Assembly: GCF_012767755.2 (NCBI RefSeq) | Contig: NZ_AP023189.1 | Span: forward strand, 6,388,001 to 6,452,000 | From: Pseudomonas tohonis | GTDB taxonomy: Bacteria; Pseudomonadota; Gammaproteobacteria; Pseudomonadales; Pseudomonadaceae | DNA length: 64,000 nucleotides | Direction: 5' to 3' | Shown here: in pieces, positions 17,708-26,100 of the stretch | Layout: each line of letters begins with the position of its first letter | Numbering within the stretch: the first letter of the stretch is position 1 | Made by a program: the position numbers and the translations under genes | The notes under the pieces: generated by a model | What the model saw: only the letters and a program-made list of their open reading frames with translations | What the model was told of the DNA's origin: nothing | Databases searched by the model: none

Positions 17708-19117
17708 TCAGCGCTGGGCCAGGGCCTGCTTCTGGTTGGCGCTGCTGAAGTCCAGCGCCGTGCCGCCGTTCTCCCGGGCGTAGCGCTCGGCCTGGTCCTT
17801 GAGCAGGAAGGCACTCAGCTCACCCTTGTCGTTGCGCACGAACCAGGCCTGGTTGGCCAGCAGCTTGATGCCGCTGTCGGCGGCCTGGGCGTAGATGGCG
17901 CGGATGTCCTTGCCCTCCTGCTCCAGCTGGGCCAGGGCCGCCAGCGCCGCTTCCGGCGAGGCGTAGTGGCGCACCTTGTCTTCGCCACGCACCCAGATCT
18001 GCGCCAGGCGCCTGAAGTCGGTGATCGGCTTGCCGGTGGCGGCGTCCTTGGCCACCAGCGGCAGCGGGGCGTAGTTCTTCAGCGCCTTGTCGTAGTCCTG
18101 CCCGGCCGCCTGGAAGGCCGCGCGGATGAAGCGGTCGTCGATGAAGGTGCCGGTGTCCAGGCCACGGTCGGTCTTCTTCAGCAGCTTGAGGGTGTCGATG
18201 GAGGTGGCCACCGCCTGGCGGTATTCCGGCTTCCAGGTCAGGTCGCGGGTCTGCAGGCCGAGGGGGCCGTGGAACAGGTAGTTCACCTCGGCCTCGATGC
18301 CGGCGACCTTCTCGATCAGCTCGCTGTACTTCTCCGGCTCGGCGGCCAGCAGGCGGTCGGCCTCCAGGCTGGCGCGCAGGTAGGCGGTGACCACTTCCGG
18401 GTACTTCTCGGCGTAGGCGGCGTCCACCAGCGCGCCGTGGAAGGTCGGCGCCCCGGCCTGGGAGCCGTCGTAGATCTTCCGTGCGAAGCCACGGTTGGGG
18501 AACAGCTCGGCGAAGGGCACGAAATCGGCGTGGGCCTCGATGCGGTTGCTGCGCAGGGCGGAACCGGCGATCTCCGGCGGCTGGGCGATGATGCGCACGT
18601 CCTTCTCCGGGTCCCAGCCCTGGGCGGCGATGGCGCGCAGCAGCATGCCGTGGGCGGTGGAGGCGAAGGGCACGGAGATGGTCCTGCCCTTGAGCTCGGC
18701 GATGGACTGCACGCTCGAGGCAGCCGGCACCACGATGCCGTTGCCGCTGCCCCGGGTGCTGCCCGAGAGCACGCTGATGAACAGGCTGCGCTTGCCGGCA
18801 TCGAGGTGGGCGACACCGTTGAAGGAGCCGGGGAAGTCGGCCATGGCGCCGAAGTCCAGCTTGCCGGCGACCATCTCGTTGGTCAGCGGCGCGCCGCTGG
18901 TGAAGTTCTTCCACTCCACCTCGTACTGGGCGTCCTGGTACTTGCCGTCATGGGGCAGGTACTTCTCCAGCAGGCCCAGCTCGCGGATCAGCAAGCCGCC
19001 GGTGGCGCAGTTGATGGTGGTGTCCTGGGTGCCGATGGCGATGCGGATGGTCTCGGCGGAGGCGGACGCGGTGGTGACGGCCAGCGCGAGGCCGGCGATG
19101 GTTGCACGTAGGCTCAT
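17708..19117 (-). CDS. asfC: AsfC-like periplasmic binding protein
   Basis: A 469-residue ABC substrate-binding protein, much longer than SsuA/TauA (about 320). The signal peptide is MSLRATIAGLALAVTTASASA, then ETIRIAIGTQDTTINC. The core resembles nitrate/sulfonate-binding proteins, and a C-terminal extension of about 100 residues follows (from about GKPITDFRRLAQIWV). The start has GAGGGG before it. The asfC symbol rests on its place after AsfA- and AsfB-like genes, as in P. putida S-313, where AsfC is a periplasmic binding protein needed for arylsulfonate use. Confidence 0.75.
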   Translation of the reverse strand: MSLRATIAGLALAVTTASASAETIRIAIGTQDTTINCATGGLLIRELGLLEKYLPHDGKYQDAQYEVEWKNFTSGAPLTNEMVAGKLDFGAMADFPGSFNGVAHLDAGKRSLFISVLSGSTRGSGNGIVVPAASSVQSIAELKGRTISVPFASTAHGMLLRAIAAQGWDPEKDVRIIAQPPEIAGSALRSNRIEAHADFVPFAELFPNRGFARKIYDGSQAGAPTFHGALVDAAYAEKYPEVVTAYLRASLEADRLLAAEPEKYSELIEKVAGIEAEVNYLFHGPLGLQTRDLTWKPEYRQAVATSIDTLKLLKKTDRGLDTGTFIDDRFIRAAFQAAGQDYDKALKNYAPLPLVAKDAATGKPITDFRRLAQIWVRGEDKVRHYASPEAALAALAQLEQEGKDIRAIYAQAADSGIKLLANQAWFVRNDKGELSAFLLKDQAERYARENGGTALDFSSANQKQALAQR

Positions 19118-19248
19118 GGTTCCCCTCGAATCATTGGTCGGGTCGTCGTCTCCGCCACATCGTCGGTGGTGGGAAACGAGGGGTCTTGCAGGCAAGGCGT
19201 CCGGCGGCGGGCCGGATGGCGGTCGTTGTTCTTCGATGGTGGAACCGG

Positions 19249-19494
19249 TCAACGCAGCAGGTAGGGAATCTCCACCTTCACCGCACCGGTCGGGCAATCC
19301 TTCTCGCAGGGCATGCAGTACCAGCATTCGTCGAAGGCCATGTAGGCCTTCTGGGTCGCCGGGTTGATGGCCAGCAGGTCCATCGGGCAGACCTCGACGC
19401 ACACGGTGCAGCCCTTGTGGGCGATGCACTTGTCCTCGTCGATCGTCACCGGCGCGCTGCTGCGGAAGAAGATTTCCTGGGGTTGAAAGGCCAT
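19249..19494 (-). CDS. asfB: AsfB-like 2[4Fe-4S] ferredoxin
   Basis: An 81-residue ferredoxin. Two cluster motifs are visible: CIAHKGCTVCVEVCP (first loop, with five residues between the first two cysteines) and CWYCMPCEKDCP (CxxCxxCxxxCP). It resembles the APS reductase beta subunit N-terminal half and AsfB. It should pass electrons to or from the AsfA-like flavoprotein. It is separated from asfA by 126 bases that include a palindromic repeat, and from asfC by 131 bases. Confidence 0.85.
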   Translation of the reverse strand: MAFQPQEIFFRSSAPVTIDEDKCIAHKGCTVCVEVCPMDLLAINPATQKAYMAFDECWYCMPCEKDCPTGAVKVEIPYLLR

Positions 19495-19538
19495 GTCACG
19501 GGTCCTTGGAGCCTTGGGGCTCTCTGTGTTCTTGGGAT

Positions 19539-19606
19539 GTAGGGTGGGCTTCAGCCCACCGGGAAAGCCCTGCGTAGCGCCATTGGTGGGCTGAAGCCCA
19601 CCCTAC
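19539..19606. repeat. Palindromic repeat GTAGGGTGGGCTTCAGCCCACC inside the Asf-like operon
   Basis: Inverted arms GTAGGGTGGGCTTCAGCCC and GGGCTGAAGCCCACCCTAC with a short spacer. It lies between the AsfA- and AsfB-like genes and could form a strong hairpin in the polycistronic message. Confidence 0.8.
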
Positions 19607-19620
19607 GGTTCAGTGCCGGG

Positions 19621-21345
19621 TCAGGCGGCCTCGGTCTTCACCCGCAGGCGGTCGTAGGCGCTCTGCTCTTCCGCATCCAGGGCGATCAGGTAGGGCTCCA
19701 CCGGCTTCTTGAAGCTGGTCATGGCGCCGTCATCGCCCTTCTTCAGGTGGCAATGGCAGAACCACTCGGCGTCGTTGCGCTCGGGGTGGTCGACACGATG
19801 GTGGTACAGGCCCCAGCGGCTTTCCTCGCGGAACAGCGAGGCGCGGGCGGCCATCTCGGCGCAGTCGCGGATCACCGCCACTTCCATGGCGCGCATCAGC
19901 TCATGGGGGTTGTTGGCCTTCATCTGCCCGAGGTCGCGCTCGATCTCGGCGAAGCGGGTCAGGCCGATCTCCATCTTCCTGGTCACCTTGGGCGGCTGCA
20001 GGTAGTCGTTGACCATGCGCCGCAGCTTGTACTCCACCTGGGCCGGCGGCAGCCCGTGCTCGCGGTGCAGCGGCGCGTAGACCCGCTCGCGCTCGCGCTC
20101 CACCTGGGCCGGGTCGACGGCGGCGAAGTCACGCCCGGCCACGTAGTCGGCCGCGTTGATGCCGGCGAACCAGCCGTAGGTGAAGGCGCCGAGCATGTAG
20201 TTGTGCGGCACGGCGGCCATGTCGCCGGCGGCGTAGAGGCCCTTCACCGAGGTCTCGGCCTTCTCGTTGACCCACACGCCCGAGGCGGAGTGGCCGGAGC
20301 AGAAGCCGATCTCGGAGATGTGCATCTCCACCATCTGCTGGCGGTAGTCGGTGCCCCGGCCGGCGTGGAACTGGCCACGGCTGGGGCGCTCGTTGCTGTG
20401 GAGGATCTCCTCGATGGTCTGGATGGTTTCCTCGGCCAGGTGGTCCAGCTTGAGGAACACCGGGCCGTTGCCACCTTCGAGTTCCTGGTGGAACTCCCAC
20501 ATCATCTGCCCGCTCCAGTAGTCGCACTCGATGAAGCGCTCGCCCTTGTTGTTGGCGGTGTAGCCGCCCAGCGGGCCGGTGACGTAGGCACAGGCGGGGC
20601 CGTTGTAGTCCTTGATCAGCGGGTTGATCTGGAAGCACTCCAGGTTCGCCAGCTCCGCCCCGGCGTGGTAGGCCATGGCGTAGCCGTCGCCGGCGTTGGT
20701 CGGGTTCTCGTAGGTGCCCATCAGGTAGCCCGAGGACGGCAGGCCGAGGCGCCCGGCGGCCCCGCAGGCGAGGATCACCGCCTTGGCGCGGATCACCTGG
20801 AAGTCGCCGCTGCGGCAGTCGAAGCCGAGCACGCCGCAGGCGGCGCCCTCCTCGTCCAGCAGCACGCGGGTAGTGACCAGGCGATTGGTGATGTTCACCC
20901 GCGCGCGCTTGAGCTGGCGGTAGAGCACCTTCTTGATGTCGTGGCCCTCGGGCATCGGCAGCACGTAGGCGCCCATGTGGTGGACCTTCTTCACCGCGTA
21001 GTCGCCGGTCTCGTCCTTCTCGAACTTCACGCCCCAGCGGTCCAGCTGCTCGATGGTCGCGAAGCTGTGGGTGGCATAGGCGTAGACGGCGGCCTGGTTG
21101 ACGATGCCGTCGTTGGCCACGGTGATTTCCTTGGTGTACTGCTCGGGCGTCGCGTGGCCGGGGATGATGGCGTTGTTCAGCCCGTCCATGCCCATGCTGA
21201 TGGCGCCGCTGCGCTTGACGTTGGCCTTGTCCACCAGCAGCACGCGCAGTTCGCGGTTCTTCTCCTTGGCCTTGATCGCGGCCATGGGCCCGGCGGTGCC
21301 GCCGCCGATGACGACGATGTCGTATTCCTGCTCCAGGGTGTTCAT
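19621..21345 (-). CDS. asfA: AsfA-like FAD flavoprotein (fumarate reductase/APS reductase alpha superfamily)
   Basis: A 574-residue cytoplasmic flavoprotein. The FAD-binding motif DIVVIGGGTAGPMAAIKA is at about 9-26 and the C-terminal FAD contact GLYAAGDMAAVPHNYMLGAF lies near 370-390. The C-terminal third has a CHCHLKKGDDG Cys/His segment. It belongs with APS reductase alpha and succinate dehydrogenase flavoproteins but is not SdhA: there are no sdhBCD partners. The neighbouring ferredoxin and binding protein match asfABC of P. putida S-313, where AsfA is a putative reductase needed for arylsulfonate desulfonation. It overlaps the GntR gene by four bases. Confidence 0.78.
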   Translation of the reverse strand: MNTLEQEYDIVVIGGGTAGPMAAIKAKEKNRELRVLLVDKANVKRSGAISMGMDGLNNAIIPGHATPEQYTKEITVANDGIVNQAAVYAYATHSFATIEQLDRWGVKFEKDETGDYAVKKVHHMGAYVLPMPEGHDIKKVLYRQLKRARVNITNRLVTTRVLLDEEGAACGVLGFDCRSGDFQVIRAKAVILACGAAGRLGLPSSGYLMGTYENPTNAGDGYAMAYHAGAELANLECFQINPLIKDYNGPACAYVTGPLGGYTANNKGERFIECDYWSGQMMWEFHQELEGGNGPVFLKLDHLAEETIQTIEEILHSNERPSRGQFHAGRGTDYRQQMVEMHISEIGFCSGHSASGVWVNEKAETSVKGLYAAGDMAAVPHNYMLGAFTYGWFAGINAADYVAGRDFAAVDPAQVERERERVYAPLHREHGLPPAQVEYKLRRMVNDYLQPPKVTRKMEIGLTRFAEIERDLGQMKANNPHELMRAMEVAVIRDCAEMAARASLFREESRWGLYHHRVDHPERNDAEWFCHCHLKKGDDGAMTSFKKPVEPYLIALDAEEQSAYDRLRVKTEAA

Positions 21346-22091
21346 GCCGGTGCTCCCTTCTGGCGGTCGATGCGCAGGCGGTACTGGAAGGCATCGCCGC
21401 GGTAGTAGAGGTGCTCGAAGTCCAGCGGCGCGCCGTCGGCGGTGTGGGTCAGGCGCTCGATGCGCATGATCGGCGAGCCCTCTTCCACCTCCAGCGCCTG
21501 GGTCAGGTCGCTGTCGGCGAGCACGGCGTCGATGGCGAGGTCAGCGTGGCCCAGGGGGATGCCGCAGTCGTTCTCGAGGATGAGGAAGATGTCGCGGGTG
21601 ACGAGGTCGGCCTTCTCCAGCTTCTCGCCGACCGCCAGGGGCAGCCAGGTGAGCTCCAGGGACACCGGCTCGCGGTTGATCAGGCGCACGCGCTTGATCT
21701 CGATCACCGGGCTGCCCTCCTCCACCTGCAGCCGCTCGGCCACCAGTGCGCTGGCCGGCACCTGCTTGAAACTGCGCAGGCGGTTGAGCACCTCGTAGCC
21801 CATCTGCGTCATCGACTCGGCCAGGCCCTGCAGGGTGGAGACGTTCTGGAAGGCCTTGGGCTTGGCGACGAAGGTGCCCTTGCCGTGGATCTTGAAGATC
21901 AGCCCTTCCTTCTGCAGGTCGCCCAGCGCCTGGCGCACGGTGATGCGGCTGACGTCGAAGGCCTTGCCCAGCTCCGCCTCCGAGGGCATGCGGCTGTGGG
22001 GGGGATAGGTGCCATCGAGGATGCGCCCGCGCAGCAGCTCCTTGAGCTGGCTGTAGAGGGGCACCGGGGAGAGGGGAAGCAGTTCGGCCAT
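21342..22091 (-). CDS. GntR/HutC-family regulator of the Asf-like operon
   Basis: A 249-residue repressor-type protein. The winged-helix domain (residues about 8-75, with MPSEAELGKAFDVSRITVRQ) is followed by a UTRA ligand-binding domain. It is the first gene of the operon and overlaps asfA by ATGA, so it probably autoregulates with the redox and transport genes. A perfect 16-base palindrome just upstream is the likely operator. In P. putida S-313 the asf regulator is instead a divergent LysR, so control has been replaced here. Confidence 0.9.
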   Translation of the reverse strand: MAELLPLSPVPLYSQLKELLRGRILDGTYPPHSRMPSEAELGKAFDVSRITVRQALGDLQKEGLIFKIHGKGTFVAKPKAFQNVSTLQGLAESMTQMGYEVLNRLRSFKQVPASALVAERLQVEEGSPVIEIKRVRLINREPVSLELTWLPLAVGEKLEKADLVTRDIFLILENDCGIPLGHADLAIDAVLADSDLTQALEVEEGSPIMRIERLTHTADGAPLDFEHLYYRGDAFQYRLRIDRQKGAPA

Positions 22092-22114
22092 GTCGTCGCT
22101 CGCTCGTGATCCTT

Positions 22115-22130
22115 ACTTGTTATAACAAGT
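22115..22130. promoter_or_regulatory. Candidate GntR operator
   Basis: ACTTGTTATAACAAGT is a perfect 16-base palindrome 24 bases upstream of the gntR start. HutC-subfamily regulators bind palindromes of this size and kind, so it is a natural autoregulatory site. Binding is inferred. Confidence 0.65.
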
Positions 22131-22212
22131 TATGGCGCGAGGATAGCGAGCATAACCAGCGCGGCGGAAATACCGATATCGAATAAGGTTAGAAGCCGCC
22201 CCACACCGTTTT

Positions 22213-22231
22213 GAAAATATTTTTCATTTTC
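22213..22231 (+). promoter_or_regulatory. Possible Fur-like box upstream of STN receptor
   Basis: GAAAATATTTTTCATTTTC matches the 19-base Fur consensus GATAATGATAATCATTATC at 13 of 19 positions by hand count. It lies about 90 bases before the receptor start. AT-rich DNA matches this consensus easily, so support is modest. Confidence 0.4.
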
Positions 22232-22320
22232 AGGTGAGGTATCGGCCTACGACGTCCGTGTAGGAGGTGGAATGCGATTTATTCGCAAAGAAATCCATCA
22301 GCCAGGGGCAGGTCACACCC

Positions 22321-24762
22321 ATGAAGTACAGGACATCGCGGTTGCAGGGTGGCGCGTTCAAGCGCCTCGGTCTGGTTTCGGCGCTGCTCGCCCTCGGCCC
22401 TGCCGGCGTGCTGCCGCAGGCGATGGCCGCCGATGCCGAGGCCCCCGCCACCGCGCTGGCCAGCGTGCACGAGTTCGCCATCGCCGCGCAGCCACTGCCC
22501 CAGGCCCTGGCCGCCTTCACCCGGGCCACCGGACTGGCGCTGGTCTACACCGAGGACGCCGCCTACCAGGTCCAGGCCCCGGCGGTGAACGGCCGCATGA
22601 GTGCCGAGCAGGCCCTGGCACGACTGCTGGCGGGCAGCGGGCTGAGTTATGCACAGGTCAACGCCGGCACCCTGACCCTGGTGCCCCGCAGCGATGACGG
22701 CGCACTGAACCTCGACGCGGTGAACATCAACTCCCGCCAGCTGGCCGACGGCAGCTACCAGCCTCCGCCCACCACGCGCCTGATGCGCTCGGAAACCCCG
22801 CTGCTGGACATTCCCCAGGCAGTGGCCGTGGTGCCCCAGCAGGCGCTGCTCGACCAGCAGCCACAGAACCTCGACGACGCCCTGGCCAACGTCAGCGGCA
22901 TCACCCAGGCCAACACCCTCGGCAGCACCCTGGACGCGGTGATGAAGCGCGGCTTCGGCGACAACCGCGACGGCTCGATCCTGCGCGACGGCATGCGCAC
23001 CATCCAGGGCCGTAACTTCACCGCCACCGCCGAGCGCGTGGAAGTGCTCAAGGGCCCGTCCTCGATGCTCTACGGCATCCTCGACCCGGGCGGGGTGATC
23101 AACGTCATCAGCAAGAAGCCGCAGCTGCAGGCCTACCGCGCCATCACCGGCCGCGCCTCCACCTACGGCGACGGCAAGGACGGCAGCGGCGGCACCCTCG
23201 ACGTGACCGGCCCCCTGGGGGATTCCGGCCTGGCCTACCGGGTGATCGCCGACTACGACGACGCCGACTACTGGCGCAACTTCGGCCACAGCCGCGACAA
23301 GACCTTCGCCCCCTCCTTCGCCTGGTACGGCGAAGACACCACGGTGAACCTCAGCTTCGAGCACCGCGAGTACAGCACCCCCTTCGACCGCGGCACCATC
23401 TTCCTCAACGGCAAGCCCCTGGCAGTGCCCGCCGAGCGCCGCCTGGACGAGCCCTACAACGTCACCGAGGGCCGGTCGGACCTGACCATCTTCGACCTCT
23501 CGCACCAGCTCAGCGAAGATTGGAAGGCCCACTTCGCCTACAGCTACAACCGCGACACCTACGACGACTACCAGGCGCGGGTGCAGAGCCAGAACCCCAA
23601 CGGCACGCTGCGGCGCCGTCTGGACGGCACCCGGGGCGCGGTGAGCACCGAGCACTTCGCCACCTTCGACCTGGACGGCCAGGTGCAGCTGGGCGGCATG
23701 CAGCACGACCTGCTGATGGGCGTGGACCACGAGTACCGCAAGTTCTTCCGCGAGGACCTGATCCGCCAGACCACCACCGTCAGCTTCAACCCCTGGAATC
23801 CGGTCTATGGCCAGGTGCCGGTGCCCACCACGGTGGCCGCCGGCGACAGCGACCAGACCGACCGCGTGGTCAGCCAGTCCGCCTTCTTACAGGACTCGGT
23901 GCACCTCAACGAGCAGTGGATCTTCATCGCCGGGGCCCGCTACCAGCTCTACGACCAGCTCGCCGGCCGGGGCCGCCCGTTCAAGAGGAACACCGACATC
24001 GACGGCCAGCTCTGGGTGCCCCGGGTCGGCCTGGTCTACAAGATGACCGACGAGCTGTCCCTCTACGGCGGCTACACCGAGTCGTTCAAGCCCAACTCCA
24101 CCATTGCGCCGCTGACCGGCACCGCGTCCATCAACGGTATCGCCCCGGAGGAGGGCAAGAGCTGGGAGCTCGGCGCCAAGCTGGACATGCCCGGCCGCAT
24201 CACCGGCACCCTGGCGCTGTTCGACATCGTCAAGGAGAACGTCCTGGTGACCCAGAACGTGACGATCAACGGGCAGGTCGACACCGTCGCCAGCGGGGCC
24301 GGTGAAGTGCGCTCACGGGGCATCGAACTGGATGTGACCGGGCAACTGACCGACAACCTCAGCCTGATCGGCACCTACGCCTTCACCGACGCCGAAGTGA
24401 CCCGCGACCCCACGCTCAAGGGCAACGCGTTGCAGAACGTCGCCCGTCACACCGCCTCGCTCTCGGCCGTCTACGACTTCGGCCCCCTGTTCGACGGCGA
24501 CCGCCTGCGTGCCGGCCTGGGTGGCCGTTACGTCGGCGACCGCGAGGGGGATGCCGAGAACACCTTCGAGCTGCCGCACTACACCGTCGCCGACGCCTTC
24601 GCCAGCTACGAAACGCCCCTGGGCAACGACAAGCGCCTCAAGCTCCAGCTCAACGTGAAGAACCTCTTCGACAAGACCTACTACAGCTCCTCGGTGAACA
24701 ACTTCAACGTCTCCATCGGCGACCCGCGCCTGGTGCAGCTCTCCAGCACCCTGGAGTTCTGA
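22321..24762 (+). CDS. TonB-dependent siderophore-type receptor with STN domain
   Basis: An 813-residue outer-membrane receptor. A signal peptide of about 35 residues (ending QAMA) is followed by an STN domain (about residues 50-120, FAIAAQPLPQALAAFTRATG), a plug (GPSSMLYGILDPGGVINVISKKP) and a 22-strand barrel ending in LSSTLEF. STN domains usually talk to a FecR-type anti-sigma factor, but none is adjacent; the only FecIR pair here is at 58505. The start MKYRTSRLQGG was chosen for its signal peptide. An upstream ATG at 22272, with a good TAGGAGG site, is out of frame. Substrate unknown: ferric siderophore by family, possibly an organosulfur compound by context. Confidence 0.92.
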   Translation: MKYRTSRLQGGAFKRLGLVSALLALGPAGVLPQAMAADAEAPATALASVHEFAIAAQPLPQALAAFTRATGLALVYTEDAAYQVQAPAVNGRMSAEQALARLLAGSGLSYAQVNAGTLTLVPRSDDGALNLDAVNINSRQLADGSYQPPPTTRLMRSETPLLDIPQAVAVVPQQALLDQQPQNLDDALANVSGITQANTLGSTLDAVMKRGFGDNRDGSILRDGMRTIQGRNFTATAERVEVLKGPSSMLYGILDPGGVINVISKKPQLQAYRAITGRASTYGDGKDGSGGTLDVTGPLGDSGLAYRVIADYDDADYWRNFGHSRDKTFAPSFAWYGEDTTVNLSFEHREYSTPFDRGTIFLNGKPLAVPAERRLDEPYNVTEGRSDLTIFDLSHQLSEDWKAHFAYSYNRDTYDDYQARVQSQNPNGTLRRRLDGTRGAVSTEHFATFDLDGQVQLGGMQHDLLMGVDHEYRKFFREDLIRQTTTVSFNPWNPVYGQVPVPTTVAAGDSDQTDRVVSQSAFLQDSVHLNEQWIFIAGARYQLYDQLAGRGRPFKRNTDIDGQLWVPRVGLVYKMTDELSLYGGYTESFKPNSTIAPLTGTASINGIAPEEGKSWELGAKLDMPGRITGTLALFDIVKENVLVTQNVTINGQVDTVASGAGEVRSRGIELDVTGQLTDNLSLIGTYAFTDAEVTRDPTLKGNALQNVARHTASLSAVYDFGPLFDGDRLRAGLGGRYVGDREGDAENTFELPHYTVADAFASYETPLGNDKRLKLQLNVKNLFDKTYYSSSVNNFNVSIGDPRLVQLSSTLEF

Positions 24763-24764
24763 GT

Positions 24765-24915
24765 ACCGGTCCACTCCGCATGGTGGACCGGTGAAGCGGG
24801 GTCCACCCTACATCCGGCATCGCTCCGGGCTCGGCGCATGACCGTAGGTTGGCGCCGAGCGCAGCGAGGCCCAACGCAGCGGCATCGGTCACTTCGCGGA
24901 TGAATCCGCTCCCAC
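24765..24915. repeat. Composite of intergenic repeats
   Basis: Contains the GGTGGACCGGTGAAGCGGGG / CCACCCTACATCCGGC element (also at 31700), a GTAGGTTGGCGCCGAGCGC palindrome and a half-site CGGATGAATCCGCTCCCAC. It separates the convergent receptor and LysR genes. Confidence 0.7.
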
Positions 24916-24954
24916 GAAGAGGCCCATGACGCTTGCGCCATGCCCCCGTTGCGG

Positions 24955-25908
24955 TCAGACCCCGAATCGGTCTGCCTCCAGGCCCGCGAGCCCGGCTGGG
25001 GTGGCCTCGTCCGCCTCGGTGATGTGGCGGACCATGGCCTGGGCCAGGGGCGAGAGGCTGTAGCCGACGCGGCTGACCACGCCGTAGCGGGTGTAGCACT
25101 CCTCCAGGTCGGCCGGCAGGTCCACCGGCTGCAACGCCACCAGGGCGCCCTCGCGGAGGAAGGGCGCGAGGTTGCTCTGGCCGGCGATGCCGATGGCGTC
25201 GGAGTTGAGCACCACGTTGAGCAGCGCGTAGCCGTGTTCGCATTCGACGTTGGGGGTGAAGTCCTGGCGACCGCTGTAGTCCACCAGCACCTTGCGGATG
25301 TTCGGGGGGCGGAAGGTGGTGGCCAGCGGGTAGGTGAAGATGTCCGCCGTGCGCACCGCCTCCCGCTGCGCCAGCGGATGGCCGGCGCGGCAGCAGAAGT
25401 GCCACTTCTGCGGCTTGAGCTTGTGCACCCGGTAGTCCGGGTCCGCCTCGAAGCGGCGGGTGTCGGCGACGAAGAACTCGATCTCCTCGCTGACCAGGCG
25501 CCGGTTCAGGTCCTGCCAGGCGTCCACCTGGAATTGCACCCGCACCTGCGGGAATTCGCCGATGAAGCTTCCCACCGCGCGAGGGATCAGCTGCGCCGCC
25601 GGCGCCGGCCCGCTGCCGAAGCGCACCGTCCCCGACTGCAGGCCGTTGAACTGGCCGATCTCGTTGGCCAGGTTGTGCGCGCCGTGCACCAGGCGCCGCG
25701 CATGCTCCAGCACCAGCAGGCCCTGCCGGGTGGGGTGCAGCTCCTTGCTCGCGCGGTCCACCAGGCGGCAGCCGGCACTGTGTTCCAGGGCCTGGATGCT
25801 GCGGCTGAAGGCCGACTGCGAAAGGTTCACCGCCGCCGCGGCGGCGACGAAGCTGCGGTGTTCGGCGAGGGCCACGAAGTGGCGGAGCTGGCGCAGGTCG
25901 ATATGCAT
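24955..25908 (-). CDS. LysR-family transcriptional regulator
   Basis: A 317-residue LysR-type regulator. The N-terminal helix-turn-helix (residues 1-60, SFVAAAAAVNLSQSAFSRSIQALE) is followed by a periplasmic-binding-protein-like effector domain. It is divergent from the TonB receptor and arylsulfotransferase genes starting at 26101 and probably activates them. AsfR of P. putida S-313 is also a LysR, but this gene is separated from the Asf-like operon by the STN receptor, so the role is unassigned. Confidence 0.92.
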   Translation of the reverse strand: MHIDLRQLRHFVALAEHRSFVAAAAAVNLSQSAFSRSIQALEHSAGCRLVDRASKELHPTRQGLLVLEHARRLVHGAHNLANEIGQFNGLQSGTVRFGSGPAPAAQLIPRAVGSFIGEFPQVRVQFQVDAWQDLNRRLVSEEIEFFVADTRRFEADPDYRVHKLKPQKWHFCCRAGHPLAQREAVRTADIFTYPLATTFRPPNIRKVLVDYSGRQDFTPNVECEHGYALLNVVLNSDAIGIAGQSNLAPFLREGALVALQPVDLPADLEECYTRYGVVSRVGYSLSPLAQAMVRHITEADEATPAGLAGLEADRFGV

Positions 25909-25969
25909 TTTCTACATGAAAAGATTCGGTGGATTGCAATTGCCGCAGGCGGCCCCCGCTCCTTATAAA

Positions 25970-26040
25970 GGCAATCTCTTATTCCTCAAAAAACGAAATA
26001 AAACTATTGATATGCAATTGATGAATAAGTGATTCGCCAC
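25970..26040 (+). promoter_or_regulatory. AT-rich divergent promoter region, LysR / TonB receptor
   Basis: About 70 AT-rich bases with CTTATTCCTCAAAAAACG and GATATGCAATTGATGAATAAG lie between the divergent LysR and receptor starts. CTTATTCC also occurs in the upstream region at 41825-41875, pointing to shared sulfur-type control (inference). Confidence 0.5.
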
Positions 26041-26100
26041 CGCGATTCGGTTCCGCCATACGGAAGTGCTCGCTCGGCTGACCCCCACAGGAGCATGTGC

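Noticed and set aside
19249..21345. Succinate dehydrogenase/fumarate reductase or a true dissimilatory APS reductase
   Set aside because: No membrane anchor or SdhB partner, the ferredoxin is only 81 residues, there is no sat or dsr gene, and the setting is a sulfonate transporter operon; an Asf-like role fits better.
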